Positions 1-8,280 of a DNA stretch of 64,000 nt are shown piece by piece. The notes beneath the pieces are model-generated. The model made no database searches and was not told the origin of the DNA. It saw only the letters and a list, made by a program, of their open reading frames with translations. Numbering within the stretch: the first letter of the stretch is position 1; each line of letters starts with the position of its first letter. A program made the position numbers and the translations under genes. The stretch comes from Christensenella hongkongensis (GTDB lineage Bacteria; Bacillota; Clostridia; Christensenellales; Christensenellaceae), in the NCBI RefSeq assembly GCF_000981035.1, contig NZ_LAYJ01000078.1, forward strand, positions 125,267 through 189,266, written 5' to 3'.

Positions 1-2427
1 ACTTTCTTTTTTAAATGCAACATCTCCGTTTTCTACGAACATCTTGACTTTATCGCCGATGCTTATCTTTCCGGAAAGAATCTCTTCGGAAAGCTTGTCC
101 TCCACGGTCTGCTGAATCATCCTTCGCAGAGGCCGGGCTCCGTACTGGTCGCTCATGCCGTCTTTTGCCATCAGTTTTGCAGCATCCTTTGTGTAGGTAA
201 GGTCAATTTCCCTGTCATGCAGCCTCTTCGCCACACTGCCAAGCATAAGCTCTGCGATCTGCTGCGTATCCTTTTCCGTGAGCTTGTGGAATACGATGAT
301 GTCGTCAATCCTGTTGATGAACTCCGGACGGAAGGTGTTTTTGAGCGCTTCCATCATGCGTTCCTTCATCTCGTCGTACTCTTTGAGCTTCTCCATATCG
401 GTGTCGTCTTCCTTTGCGAAGCCGATCTTATTCGTTGCGATCTCATGAGCGCCAACATTGGAGGTCATGATGATGATCGTATTTTTGAAGTCAACCGTTC
501 TTCCCTTGGAATCCGTAAGCCGCCCGTCCTCAAGGACCTGTAACAGCATATTGAACACGTCAGGATGCGCTTTTTCGATCTCGTCGAACAGGATCACCGA
601 ATACGGTTTTGTACGGACTGCCTGCGTGAGCTGACCACCCTCGTCGTATCCAACATATCCCGGAGGCGAACCCACCAGTTTGGATACCGAGTGCTTCTCC
701 ATATACTCCGACATATCGAGGCGGATCATTGCGTTTTCATCACCAAACATCGCCGCTGCCAAAGCCTTTGTAAGCTCCGTTTTACCAACGCCTGTCGGCC
801 CCAGGAAAATAAAGGAACCAATCGGCCTTGCCGGATCTTTCAGGCCCGCTCTTGCACGGCGGATTGCTTTTGCGACCGCGGATACTGCCTCGTCCTGTCC
901 AATGACGCGTTCATGCAGCATATTTTCAAGTCCAAGCAACTTTTTACTTTCATCCTCCGTCAGCTTGCTGACCGGGACGTGTACCCAGCTTGAAATGATC
1001 TGCGCGATATCTTCTTCGGTCACAACGCCTTTTTCCTTCGCAACCGCTTTACGCCATTCTTCCGAACAATGCTCGATATCACGTTTGATGTCAGACTCCT
1101 GATCCCGCAATTTTGCAGCCTTTTCAAAGTCTTCATGCGCGATCGCGCTTTCCTTCTCTTTGCCGATCTGCTCGAGCTTTTCTTCCAGCTCCCTCAAATC
1201 CGGCGGAGAAGTAAACATCGAAATCCTGACTTTTGAAGCCGCCTCATCAATAAGGTCGATGGCCTTATCCGGCAGGAAACGGTCCATAATATACCTCGTG
1301 GAGAGATCTACAGCCGCTCTCAATGCTTCGTCCGTAATTGTCACCTTATGATGCGCTTCGTACCGGTCGCGCAGTCCTTCCAGAATCTGGAGCGCTTCCT
1401 CCGGCGTAGGCTCGCCTACATTTACCGGCTGGAACCGGCGTTCGAGCGCCGCATCCTTTTCGATGTGCTTCCTGTATTCGTCAATCGTGGTCGCGCCGAT
1501 CACCTGAATTTCGCCGCGCGCAAGCATTGGCTTTAAGATGTTTGCAGCATCCATTGCGCCTTCCGCAGCGCCCGCGCCGATCAGCGTGTGCAGCTCGTCG
1601 ATAAACATAATAACGTTTCCGTCTTTTTTCAGTTCCTCGAGAGCGTCCTTCAAACGTTCTTCGAATTCGCCCCTGAATTTGGAACCTGCGAGCATCCCCG
1701 CGAGATCAAGCATAATCACACGCTTGTTTTTGAGCATATCAGGAATATTCCCTTCTACGATCTTTTGCGCGAGCCCTTCCGCGATTGCAGATTTACCAAC
1801 ACCCGGCTCACCGATCAAAACAGGATTGTTTTTTGTCCTCCTGCTCAGTATCTGGATAATCCTTTCGATCTCCTCAGACCTGCCGATTACCGGATCGAGC
1901 TCGCCGTTCTTTGCCGCAAGCGTCAGATCGCGTCCAAACTTATCAAGTTTTGGCGTCGTCGATTTCGAATGTTCATCGCTGCTCACCGGAGCGCCCTGCG
2001 CAACGGCAAGAATCTCCTGCTGCATCGCCGCCATATCGGCGTTCAGGTCATGCAGCATACGGTATCCCATACTTTCCCTTTCATTGATGATTGCGAGCAA
2101 CATATGCTCCGTACCAATAAAATTCTGCCCAAGCTGCCGCGAGAAAGCAACGCTCATTTCAATAATTTTTTTGGTTCTTGGCGTATAGCCAATCACCTGC
2201 GGGTTACCATAACCGCCGTCGGTCGATACTGAAACAATATATTCCCTTGCGTTATCCGCATTGATTCCCTGCTTCGAAAGAATTTCCGCAGCGGTTCCGC
2301 CTTCCAGTATCATACCAAGCAGCAAATGCTCGGTTCCCACATAATTTTCACCCATACTGCTTGCGAACTGTGCCGCCTGATTGACAGCCTCCTGTGCGCC
2401 TGCAGTAAACCTAGACATATTATTCAT
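1..2427 (-). CDS. clpC: ClpC-type AAA+ unfoldase, partial at the left edge
   Basis: Hsp100 unfoldase that feeds unfolded proteins to the ClpP protease in the cytoplasm. The reading frame runs without a stop for 809 codons to the window edge; the family is about 810-820 residues, so only the extreme C-terminus is missing. The N-terminal double repeat domain (about 1-145) is followed by AAA module 1 with Walker A GEPGVGKSA near residue 207, a UVR-like segment (HEDFEKAAKLRD) near 432 that marks ClpC rather than ClpB, and AAA module 2 with Walker A GPTGVGKTE near 542. The start at 2427 is preceded by GGAGG eight bases upstream. It is the last gene of the ctsR operon, about 150 bases after mcsA; that gap is too short for mcsB. 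Expected control is CtsR through the operator at 3546-3562. Confidence 0.96.
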   Translation of the reverse strand, partial: MNNMSRFTAGAQEAVNQAAQFASSMGENYVGTEHLLLGMILEGGTAAEILSKQGINADNAREYIVSVSTDGGYGNPQVIGYTPRTKKIIEMSVAFSRQLGQNFIGTEHMLLAIINERESMGYRMLHDLNADMAAMQQEILAVAQGAPVSSDEHSKSTTPKLDKFGRDLTLAAKNGELDPVIGRSEEIERIIQILSRRTKNNPVLIGEPGVGKSAIAEGLAQKIVEGNIPDMLKNKRVIMLDLAGMLAGSKFRGEFEERLKDALEELKKDGNVIMFIDELHTLIGAGAAEGAMDAANILKPMLARGEIQVIGATTIDEYRKHIEKDAALERRFQPVNVGEPTPEEALQILEGLRDRYEAHHKVTITDEALRAAVDLSTRYIMDRFLPDKAIDLIDEAASKVRISMFTSPPDLRELEEKLEQIGKEKESAIAHEDFEKAAKLRDQESDIKRDIEHCSEEWRKAVAKEKGVVTEEDIAQIISSWVHVPVSKLTEDESKKLLGLENMLHERVIGQDEAVSAVAKAIRRARAGLKDPARPIGSFIFLGPTGVGKTELTKALAAAMFGDENAMIRLDMSEYMEKHSVSKLVGSPPGYVGYDEGGQLTQAVRTKPYSVILFDEIEKAHPDVFNMLLQVLEDGRLTDSKGRTVDFKNTIIIMTSNVGAHEIATNKIGFAKEDDTDMEKLKEYDEMKERMMEALKNTFRPEFINRIDDIIVFHKLTEKDTQQIAELMLGSVAKRLHDREIDLTYTKDAAKLMAKDGMSDQYGARPLRRMIQQTVEDKLSEEILSGKISIGDKVKMFVENGDVAFKKES

Positions 2428-2574
2428 CACAATATCCTCCTTAAACTACCGCTTCACAAATCACGATAGCTGCCGCTTTTTCGGCGGGCGGCACGCCAAT
2501 CTTCTTTTAAACCGTCTTTTACGACTATGTTCCTTTGGCCTTAATGTAACCGCTATGAACTTTACGCAAACATT

Positions 2575-3057
2575 TTAGCCCTCTGTTTTTTTACCTTTTT
2601 CTTCCCCTTCTTTTTTGATGCGGTCCCGAAGCTCCGCAGCCTTTTCATAGTTTTCATCTTTGATCGCCTGGTCAAGCTGCGCTTTCAGGTCTTCTTTTTT
2701 TTCAGTCTTTGCTTCCGCCTGGTTCCGGGGAGTCAGTTTGATTTCCGGCAATTCGATGCTTTGGGCATAGGGATCGTGCCCGCCCATAAACTCCGCCTGA
2801 TACCTGTCATTTGAAACAGGCTGATTTTCAGGAAGTCCGAAGTCCGTTCCAAACAAACTTCCCAGTCTGCCTGATCCGCGCTTTAAAAGGCTGGTTTCAA
2901 ACAAATTGTCAAAGAATCCATCCCCTGAAAACACATTCATCAGTCCCTGCTCTTCCCGTGCGCAAACCTCGCATAAATTTTTCTCTGTCGTCACGCCATT
3001 GACGCTCTGCTTAATATGAATATTCGCTTCTCTTTGTTTACATTTATCACATAACAT
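2575..3057 (-). CDS. mcsA: McsA-like zinc-finger/UVR protein, one-finger variant
   Basis: McsA is the zinc-binding modulator encoded after CtsR; in Bacillus it activates the protein arginine kinase McsB and takes part in relief of CtsR repression. Here 160 residues carry one N-terminal CxxC...CxxC finger (Cys3, Cys6, Cys29, Cys32), a variable middle and a C-terminal UVR helix pair (about 124-158). Bacillus McsA has a second CxxC pair set; this protein has no cysteine after residue 32, so the second finger is absent. It starts two bases after the ctsR stop, so translation is probably coupled. The neighbouring mcsB gene is also missing, which fits a simplified adaptor role, for example with ClpC, rather than kinase activation. 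That role is inference. Confidence 0.85.
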   Translation of the reverse strand: MLCDKCKQREANIHIKQSVNGVTTEKNLCEVCAREEQGLMNVFSGDGFFDNLFETSLLKRGSGRLGSLFGTDFGLPENQPVSNDRYQAEFMGGHDPYAQSIELPEIKLTPRNQAEAKTEKKEDLKAQLDQAIKDENYEKAAELRDRIKKEGEEKGKKTEG

Positions 3058-3059
3058 AA

Positions 3060-3527
3060 TTAATTGTCCTCCTTCAAAAGAACTGTGCTCAAAATTTCTT
3101 TTAGAATCGTACTTCTAAGCTCTTCTTTATATTCCTTCGCAGCAGCCAGCGCCCTGTCTGAAACAGCCGCAAGTAAAACATTCTTTGTCTTACAGTCAAT
3201 CAGCCCCGTCTGCATGAGTCCTTCCACCAGCTCCGCAGCCTGCCGCATATTAATCGGCCTGCTTAGCTGCTCGTCAATGATATCCGATATATAATCACAC
3301 CGCTCGATATCAAGACGTATGACACGGATATATCCACCTCCGCCTCTTCGCGATTCGGTGACATATCCCCTGTTTGGCGAAAACCTCGTTGTCAGAACAT
3401 AATTGATTTGGGATGGCGCGCAGTTGAATTTCTGTGCCAGCTCATTGCGCTGTAACTCCGCCATGCCTTCGTCTTCAATCAAAAGCTCTTTAATAAACTC
3501 TTCTATATGATCGCTTAAAATCGACAC
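3060..3527 (-). CDS. ctsR: CtsR family heat-shock repressor
   Basis: Class III stress repressor that binds direct-repeat operators upstream of clp genes. The 155-residue protein has the winged HTH in its first 75 residues, including the glycine wing SRRGGGGYIRV (Arg60, Arg61, Gly62-65) used for DNA contact and, in Bacillus relatives, for phosphorylation by McsB. The start is a GTG at 3527 with AGGAGG about nine bases upstream. A near-consensus CtsR box lies at 3546-3562, directly downstream of its own -10 element, so the operon ctsR-mcsA-clpC should be autoregulated. Because mcsB is not in this operon, de-repression may rely on intrinsic heat sensing by the glycine wing; that is inferred from what is known of CtsR. 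Confidence 0.95.
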   Translation of the reverse strand: MSILSDHIEEFIKELLIEDEGMAELQRNELAQKFNCAPSQINYVLTTRFSPNRGYVTESRRGGGGYIRVIRLDIERCDYISDIIDEQLSRPINMRQAAELVEGLMQTGLIDCKTKNVLLAAVSDRALAAAKEYKEELRSTILKEILSTVLLKEDN

Positions 3528-3545
3528 CCTTGCTCGCCTCCTATC

Positions 3546-3562
3546 TTTGACTTTCTTTGACC
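3546..3562 (-). promoter_or_regulatory. CtsR operator
   Basis: Read on the minus strand the site is GGTCAAA, three bases, AGTCAAA, matching the known heptad direct repeat (A/GGTCAAA NAN A/GGTCAAA). It covers the expected transcription start of the ctsR promoter. Confidence 0.9.
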
Positions 3563-3571
3563 TTCATAATT

Positions 3572-3599
3572 ATTATAACCGAAAATTTTTATCTGTAAA
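3572..3599 (-). promoter_or_regulatory. Sigma-A promoter of ctsR operon
   Basis: On the minus strand TTTACA (3594-3599) and TATAAT (3572-3577) are separated by 16 bases. The CtsR box begins about ten bases downstream. Confidence 0.8.
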
Positions 3600-3618
3600 C
3601 ACCTTTTATAAAAAAATT

Positions 3619-5109
3619 TTAATCTGTTTCTTGTAATTCGCGAGGAATAATTCCCTTGATTTTGGTGCGGTCATAATCGGTCCTGAGCCGTTTTAAAAAT
3701 ACATTTTGCTCGGTTCGGCAAAGCGTTTCCTTTGCAAATTCGATGAGCAGCACAAACTGATTGCGCGCAGAGACAGGCCTGCCGGTGTAATCATTACGCA
3801 CACAAAAATCATAAAGTTTTGCATATAACTCAAACGGGGAAAAAATCTGCTCCTGCGTCAGGTACTGCAATGAATATTTTGCCCTTCCCGTATTGTAATA
3901 GCGGTTCAAAAGCTCCTCAATCCCTTTTAGGTACAGCAATTCCCGTGCGCTGATATCCTTTGTCCTGATTACCTCATACGGCGGATAACTGCGCGATATA
4001 ACGCCCCAGCCTCCTGCCTGCTGTTCAAGCTTTGTTCCATGCAGAACCTTCAGGAAACCAAGCTGCAACGCGTCCGGGTACAACTCATAAATCTCGTCAA
4101 AGGACAAAGCGAAGCGCTCCATGCTTTCATAAGGCAAACCCGCAATAAGGTCCAAATGCAAATGAATATTTCCGGCTTTTAAAATAGCTTTTGCGTTTTC
4201 CTTCAGTCTTGATAGATCCGTCTTTCTCGCCACTGCATCAAGCGTCCTTTTATTGGTTGTCTGCACTCCGCCTTCCAACTGAATTTTTCCGGTTGGAGCG
4301 CTTGCCAATAAGCAAAGCAACTCGTCGTCCATCAAGTCCAGAGCCACTTCGAAATGAAAAGAAGTATTTTCTGTTTTCCCAATCACGTATTCAACAATCT
4401 TTTTTGCGCGGGTTTTGTTGGCGTTAAACGTCCTGTCTACAAATTTAACGAGCTTTACGCCCTTTTTTACAAATATTTGAAGCTCGTCAAAGACATGCTC
4501 CAGCGACTTTTCCCGCACGCCCATACAATCTCCCGACAGACAATAGGCACATGAAAACGGGCAGCCGCGGGATGATTCATAATAGTAAATTTTATTTTCA
4601 TCGTATTCGTCCCCTACCGCGGCAAACGGGGACGGAAGCGTATCCAGATTTGAGACCACCTGATAGGCGTCGTCTCCACAGGCAGCCCTTCCCTCGCGGA
4701 ATACAATCCCGGGCATATCAACCCGCGCGTTTCGCTTGATTCCCTCCAAAAATGGTTTCAGGCATTCCTCAGCCTCGCCACAAATCACATAATCCACGAA
4801 CCAGTATTGTTCGATTACACTTTTTGCACGAAAGGAAACCTCCGGGCCTCCCAACGTGATCACCGCTTCCGGCTCGGCCTTTTTTATATCCTCGGCGAGA
4901 CGCAGCACATATGCAATATTCCAGATATAGCAGGAAAACGCGTAAACATCGCCCTCCTGGAGGAGTAACGCGCGTAAAACATCGCTGGCCATCTGGTTGA
5001 TGTTAAATTCGCAAAAAACTGCGTTCCCGCCCACTGCCGCGGCAATCGAGCGGACTGCCGGATTTGTATGCACATAGCTTGAATTGACTGCACAAAGAAC
5101 TGTTTTCAT
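3619..5109 (-). CDS. B12-binding-type radical SAM protein
   Basis: The protein has a cobalamin-binding-like N-terminal domain (about 1-135), with GGPEVSF in the region usual for this fold, then a radical SAM domain with the cluster motif CPFSCAYC preceded by SSRG. Members of this class carry out radical chemistry on unidentified substrates; the specific reaction cannot be read here. I chose the ATG at 5109 because GGGAGAA lies six bases upstream and because an in-frame extension to 5139 would run into the stem of an intrinsic terminator (5131-5152). The length is 496 residues. There is no room for a separate promoter between that terminator and the start, so it is probably expressed by read-through from the operon upstream. 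No hairpin with a U-run is visible after its stop. Confidence 0.85.
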   Translation of the reverse strand: MKTVLCAVNSSYVHTNPAVRSIAAAVGGNAVFCEFNINQMASDVLRALLLQEGDVYAFSCYIWNIAYVLRLAEDIKKAEPEAVITLGGPEVSFRAKSVIEQYWFVDYVICGEAEECLKPFLEGIKRNARVDMPGIVFREGRAACGDDAYQVVSNLDTLPSPFAAVGDEYDENKIYYYESSRGCPFSCAYCLSGDCMGVREKSLEHVFDELQIFVKKGVKLVKFVDRTFNANKTRAKKIVEYVIGKTENTSFHFEVALDLMDDELLCLLASAPTGKIQLEGGVQTTNKRTLDAVARKTDLSRLKENAKAILKAGNIHLHLDLIAGLPYESMERFALSFDEIYELYPDALQLGFLKVLHGTKLEQQAGGWGVISRSYPPYEVIRTKDISARELLYLKGIEELLNRYYNTGRAKYSLQYLTQEQIFSPFELYAKLYDFCVRNDYTGRPVSARNQFVLLIEFAKETLCRTEQNVFLKRLRTDYDRTKIKGIIPRELQETD

Positions 5110-5130
5110 ATTTTCTCCCAATACAGAAAA

Positions 5131-5152
5131 AAGCCGCAACCGTGTTGCGGCT
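5131..5152 (-). terminator. Intrinsic terminator after the yjbQ-lipoprotein operon
   Basis: A ten-base stem (AAGCCGCAAC with its complement) around a two-base loop is followed on the minus strand by a run of T. It lies 21 bases before the start of the radical SAM gene, so partial read-through is likely. Confidence 0.85.
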
Positions 5153-5169
5153 TTCCGATCATTACACCT

Positions 5170-6981
5170 TTACTTCTCCTGATCGATATACGTCACATAG
5201 AAACTGTTTCCATTCTGGCTGAAATAATCGATCACATATACCTCGCCCGCATTGACGCCCGGAATGATCCTTGAGGTCTTGGAAAATTCCACAGGAGCAA
5301 ACTGCTGGGTTGATAATACATAGCGCAGCAGCGCAAACGGGTACTCCTCTGTCACCCCTTCATAATCCGGCGTCGTAATATACAGCGTATTGTTATCCGC
5401 TCCAAAGCCAAGGCTCTCTACGCTGACATTTGAAATAACCTCTACCGGTTCCGCTTCCGTCGTGAGGTTTTTGATCGTAACCGCATAGCTGAGCGCCTCG
5501 GGATCCTCTTCATTCTTTACAGGAACGACAGCCGCGAGATATCCGCCGTCATTTGAGATTGTAAAATCCACACCCTGCGTTATCTCTTTGCGTTCCTGTG
5601 AAGCAATATCCACAGAGTAAATCATTCCGGCTCCGTCGTTTGCCGACTTATCCGCAAAATAAACCTTACCGCCCGCCAGTTCGATCTTGCTGTCCGCGCC
5701 CGGCTGTTCTTCTACGCCCTCCACAGCGCCTGGCTGCGTCACATCATATTTTTTCAGTTGCAGGGAATCTTCGCCTGTCATCGCGTAAATCACCGGCTGC
5801 TCCGGATCCCATGCAAAGGACGTCGTAAGGCGGCCCAGTCCTTCCTCGCCAAGGTTTCTCAGCATTCCCTCCTGCGTATCGTAAACGTACAGCACTTTAT
5901 TTTCGATGCCTGAATCCAGAATCGCGATGTATCTCCCGTCTGCCGACGCAGCCGCTTTTTCCACGCTGTAAAAATACGGAAGCTCAAGCTGCGTTTTTTT
6001 GCCGTTCGTTTCAATAATCCACAATTTTTCCTTCAGTACCTGCTCGGTATCCTCTGTGCTGTCCGGCACGTAAGACCGCGCATATAATATTCTGCCGTCC
6101 GCCATTGTGCAAAGGTATCTGCCGTTCTCCACCATTACCGCGAGTGACGTTGCCACGCCGTCCTTCATCATCACAGGCTCTTCCTTCACGGATTCCGCAT
6201 CCATTGATTTATTGTATTGCGGCAAAGCGTCCGTACTCATTTGAAATACATAAGCCTGCTTTGCCGGCACCGCCCCCGCGATTTTCAGGTTGACTTCTTC
6301 GGCAAGCTTATTTGCAGACGCTTCGTCTTTGAGCGGCTTTGAGATCAGCATCAGGTCGGTAAGGCCGTCGCACATTGTCGGCGTCATACCAATATCCTGC
6401 GGAACCAGATTCTGTTCATATGCTTCATAGGCGTTTAACCCTACGAAAAAAGCGCTCTCTGCCACAGAAGGCTTGGGCGACATCGTAATAACGAGCTTAT
6501 CCGAATCCTCCTTCACCGTGGTCTGGACATCTTCGTTCAACTGGAAAAAGATCGATACCTCGTCGCTGTCGGAATGCGCGGTATTAAACAACCCATAAAT
6601 AATACTGTTATTGTAGGTTTCATTATTATCCGCATAATCCCAGAACCCGATTTTAAGATCTACCTGCAAACGGAACGGCGCAGGCAGCTGCGTAACTTTA
6701 TAGGAAGGCACCGCGGAGATTTTGGATTCATCCACCCCTGCAATCCTGGATCCGTTCAGAAAATACATTGTAATAACCGTATTTTCTCCCTGCATTTCGA
6801 TATTGATATCTTTCAGGTTTATATCCGAACCCAGCGAATCGTCCCCACCCTCGAGCGTACCGTTTACTATCGCGGCTTCCTGCGTAGGCGCAGGAGTATC
6901 CTGCCCCCCGCTGCTGCATGCCGCGAGCAAAAGCGCGCATATAAGTCCCATCACGATAAACAAGCTAAATCTTTTTCGCAT
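5170..6981 (-). CDS. Lipoprotein with a probable beta-propeller C-terminal half
   Basis: 603 residues starting with a lipoprotein signal peptide: basic MRKR, hydrophobic core, lipobox LLLAAC with Cys22, then a Ser/Gly/Thr/Pro linker. It should be anchored on the outer face of the membrane. Residues about 50-170 look like a small beta-rich domain, and the second half (about 290-600) contains repeated segments such as YIAILDSG and YLAAVVPV that resemble TolB/WD40-like propeller blades. I do not recognise a named family or a catalytic motif. It is the last gene of the operon that includes the SAH deaminase (13 bases upstream) and ends at a strong terminator. An extracytoplasmic binding or cell-envelope role is inference. 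Confidence 0.8.
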   Translation of the reverse strand: MRKRFSLFIVMGLICALLLAACSSGGQDTPAPTQEAAIVNGTLEGGDDSLGSDINLKDINIEMQGENTVITMYFLNGSRIAGVDESKISAVPSYKVTQLPAPFRLQVDLKIGFWDYADNNETYNNSIIYGLFNTAHSDSDEVSIFFQLNEDVQTTVKEDSDKLVITMSPKPSVAESAFFVGLNAYEAYEQNLVPQDIGMTPTMCDGLTDLMLISKPLKDEASANKLAEEVNLKIAGAVPAKQAYVFQMSTDALPQYNKSMDAESVKEEPVMMKDGVATSLAVMVENGRYLCTMADGRILYARSYVPDSTEDTEQVLKEKLWIIETNGKKTQLELPYFYSVEKAAASADGRYIAILDSGIENKVLYVYDTQEGMLRNLGEEGLGRLTTSFAWDPEQPVIYAMTGEDSLQLKKYDVTQPGAVEGVEEQPGADSKIELAGGKVYFADKSANDGAGMIYSVDIASQERKEITQGVDFTISNDGGYLAAVVPVKNEEDPEALSYAVTIKNLTTEAEPVEVISNVSVESLGFGADNNTLYITTPDYEGVTEEYPFALLRYVLSTQQFAPVEFSKTSRIIPGVNAGEVYVIDYFSQNGNSFYVTYIDQEK

Positions 6982-6994
6982 TTTGTCCTTTTCC

Positions 6995-8278
6995 TTAAAT
7001 GTTTTTCATTTCCTCCGCATAACCGCAGACCCTTGCTTTGACCTCTTCAATATCTGCAAATGCGAATTCACCGTTTTCATAAATGATATCCCCGCCCACC
7101 ATCGTCATGCAAACATCGGCATCGCTGCCTGCATAGACGAGCAAAGACACAATATCATAATCCGGAGTGTAGCGGATACCGCTTGTGTCGATCATAATGA
7201 TATCCGCATCTTTTCCTTCTTCTATCACGCCGCTGTCAAGGCCCAGCGCCTGCGCCCCATTGCGCGTAGCAAGCTTTAGCGCCAATGCTGCCGGAACCGC
7301 TTTTGCATCATAGGTCGTACCCTTTTGCAGCATAGATGCGTAAGTCATTTCTTCCATCATGGACAGTTTGTTATTGGATGCGGCGCCATCCGTTCCCAAA
7401 GTAACGTTAACACCCTTTTGTATCATTTTTGTAAGCGGAGCGATCCCGCTTGCAAGCTTTAAGTTGCTCTTTGGGCAGCTCAGTACCGAAGAACCGTGCT
7501 CTTTCATCAGCTCGATATCGTGATCGCTCACCCATACGCAATGCGCGCCCAAAAACGGCACGTCCAGAAGTCCGGTTTTTTCGCACAGGCCAATCGGCGT
7601 CAGCCCCTGCTCTTTTACGCATGTTTCGTGCTCTCCACGCGTTTCCGAAATGTGCATATGTACGCCTGTCCCCAGCCGCTTTGCTTCCTGAGCAAGCTTC
7701 TCGAGCATGGCATTATTCACCGTATACTGCGCGTGCGGGGAAAGATAGACCTTCAGCCTGCCCACGCCATTATATTTCTCGAAAAGCTCTACGCTCTCCT
7801 GCAGCATACGTTCCCCAACGCCCGGCGCAGGCGTAACCACCGCGCGCGAAAGGATTCCCCGCAGTCCGCTCTTCCGGGCCGCCCTGGCGATGGAATCAAC
7901 GAAAAAATACATCTCGTTAAATGCTACGATTCCCGCCGCAGCCATTTCACACATTGCAGCCATACTGCCCCAATATGCGCTGTCCTCGTTAAGCTTATCC
8001 TCCGCCGGGAAAATTTTGGTGTTAAGCCATGACATCAGGTCCAGATCATCCGCATAAGAGCGAAACAGGTTCATTGGAACATGGGTGTGCGTATTCACAA
8101 ACCCGGGCATTACAACGTTTCCCCGCGCATCAATCACACGCTCCGCATGAAAGGTCGGGGCGGAAGCGGAAAGCCCCGCATAGGCTATTTTACCGTCCGC
8201 GATCTGTACGACCGCATTTTCGATCACCTCGTTGTTGTCGTTGTTCGTGATCAGTGTTGCATGGCGAATCTCTATCAT
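6995..8278 (-). CDS. mtaD: Amidohydrolase, SAH/MTA deaminase type
   Basis: Metal-dependent amidohydrolase of the 5-methylthioadenosine/S-adenosylhomocysteine deaminase family: it would deaminate the adenine of SAH, MTA or adenosine. The 427-residue protein shows the metal motif HTHVPM after MPGFVN, the family block LFRSYADDLDLMSWL, a further metal histidine in HMHISETRGE, and the late GTDGAASNN aspartate. The RBS GGAGAG overlaps the end of ahcY, whose stop is only two bases upstream of this start, so the two genes are translationally coupled. That pairing suggests a shared role in disposal of SAH after methylation reactions. Deaminase specificity within the family (SAH, MTA, adenosine, guanine derivatives) cannot be fixed from sequence alone. 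Confidence 0.9.
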   Translation of the reverse strand: MIEIRHATLITNNDNNEVIENAVVQIADGKIAYAGLSASAPTFHAERVIDARGNVVMPGFVNTHTHVPMNLFRSYADDLDLMSWLNTKIFPAEDKLNEDSAYWGSMAAMCEMAAAGIVAFNEMYFFVDSIARAARKSGLRGILSRAVVTPAPGVGERMLQESVELFEKYNGVGRLKVYLSPHAQYTVNNAMLEKLAQEAKRLGTGVHMHISETRGEHETCVKEQGLTPIGLCEKTGLLDVPFLGAHCVWVSDHDIELMKEHGSSVLSCPKSNLKLASGIAPLTKMIQKGVNVTLGTDGAASNNKLSMMEEMTYASMLQKGTTYDAKAVPAALALKLATRNGAQALGLDSGVIEEGKDADIIMIDTSGIRYTPDYDIVSLLVYAGSDADVCMTMVGGDIIYENGEFAFADIEEVKARVCGYAEEMKNI

Positions 8279-8280
8279 AA

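Noticed and set aside
1538-2232. Two plus-strand frames of about 215 codons
   Set aside because: They lie opposite clpC, which reads through without a break on the minus strand.
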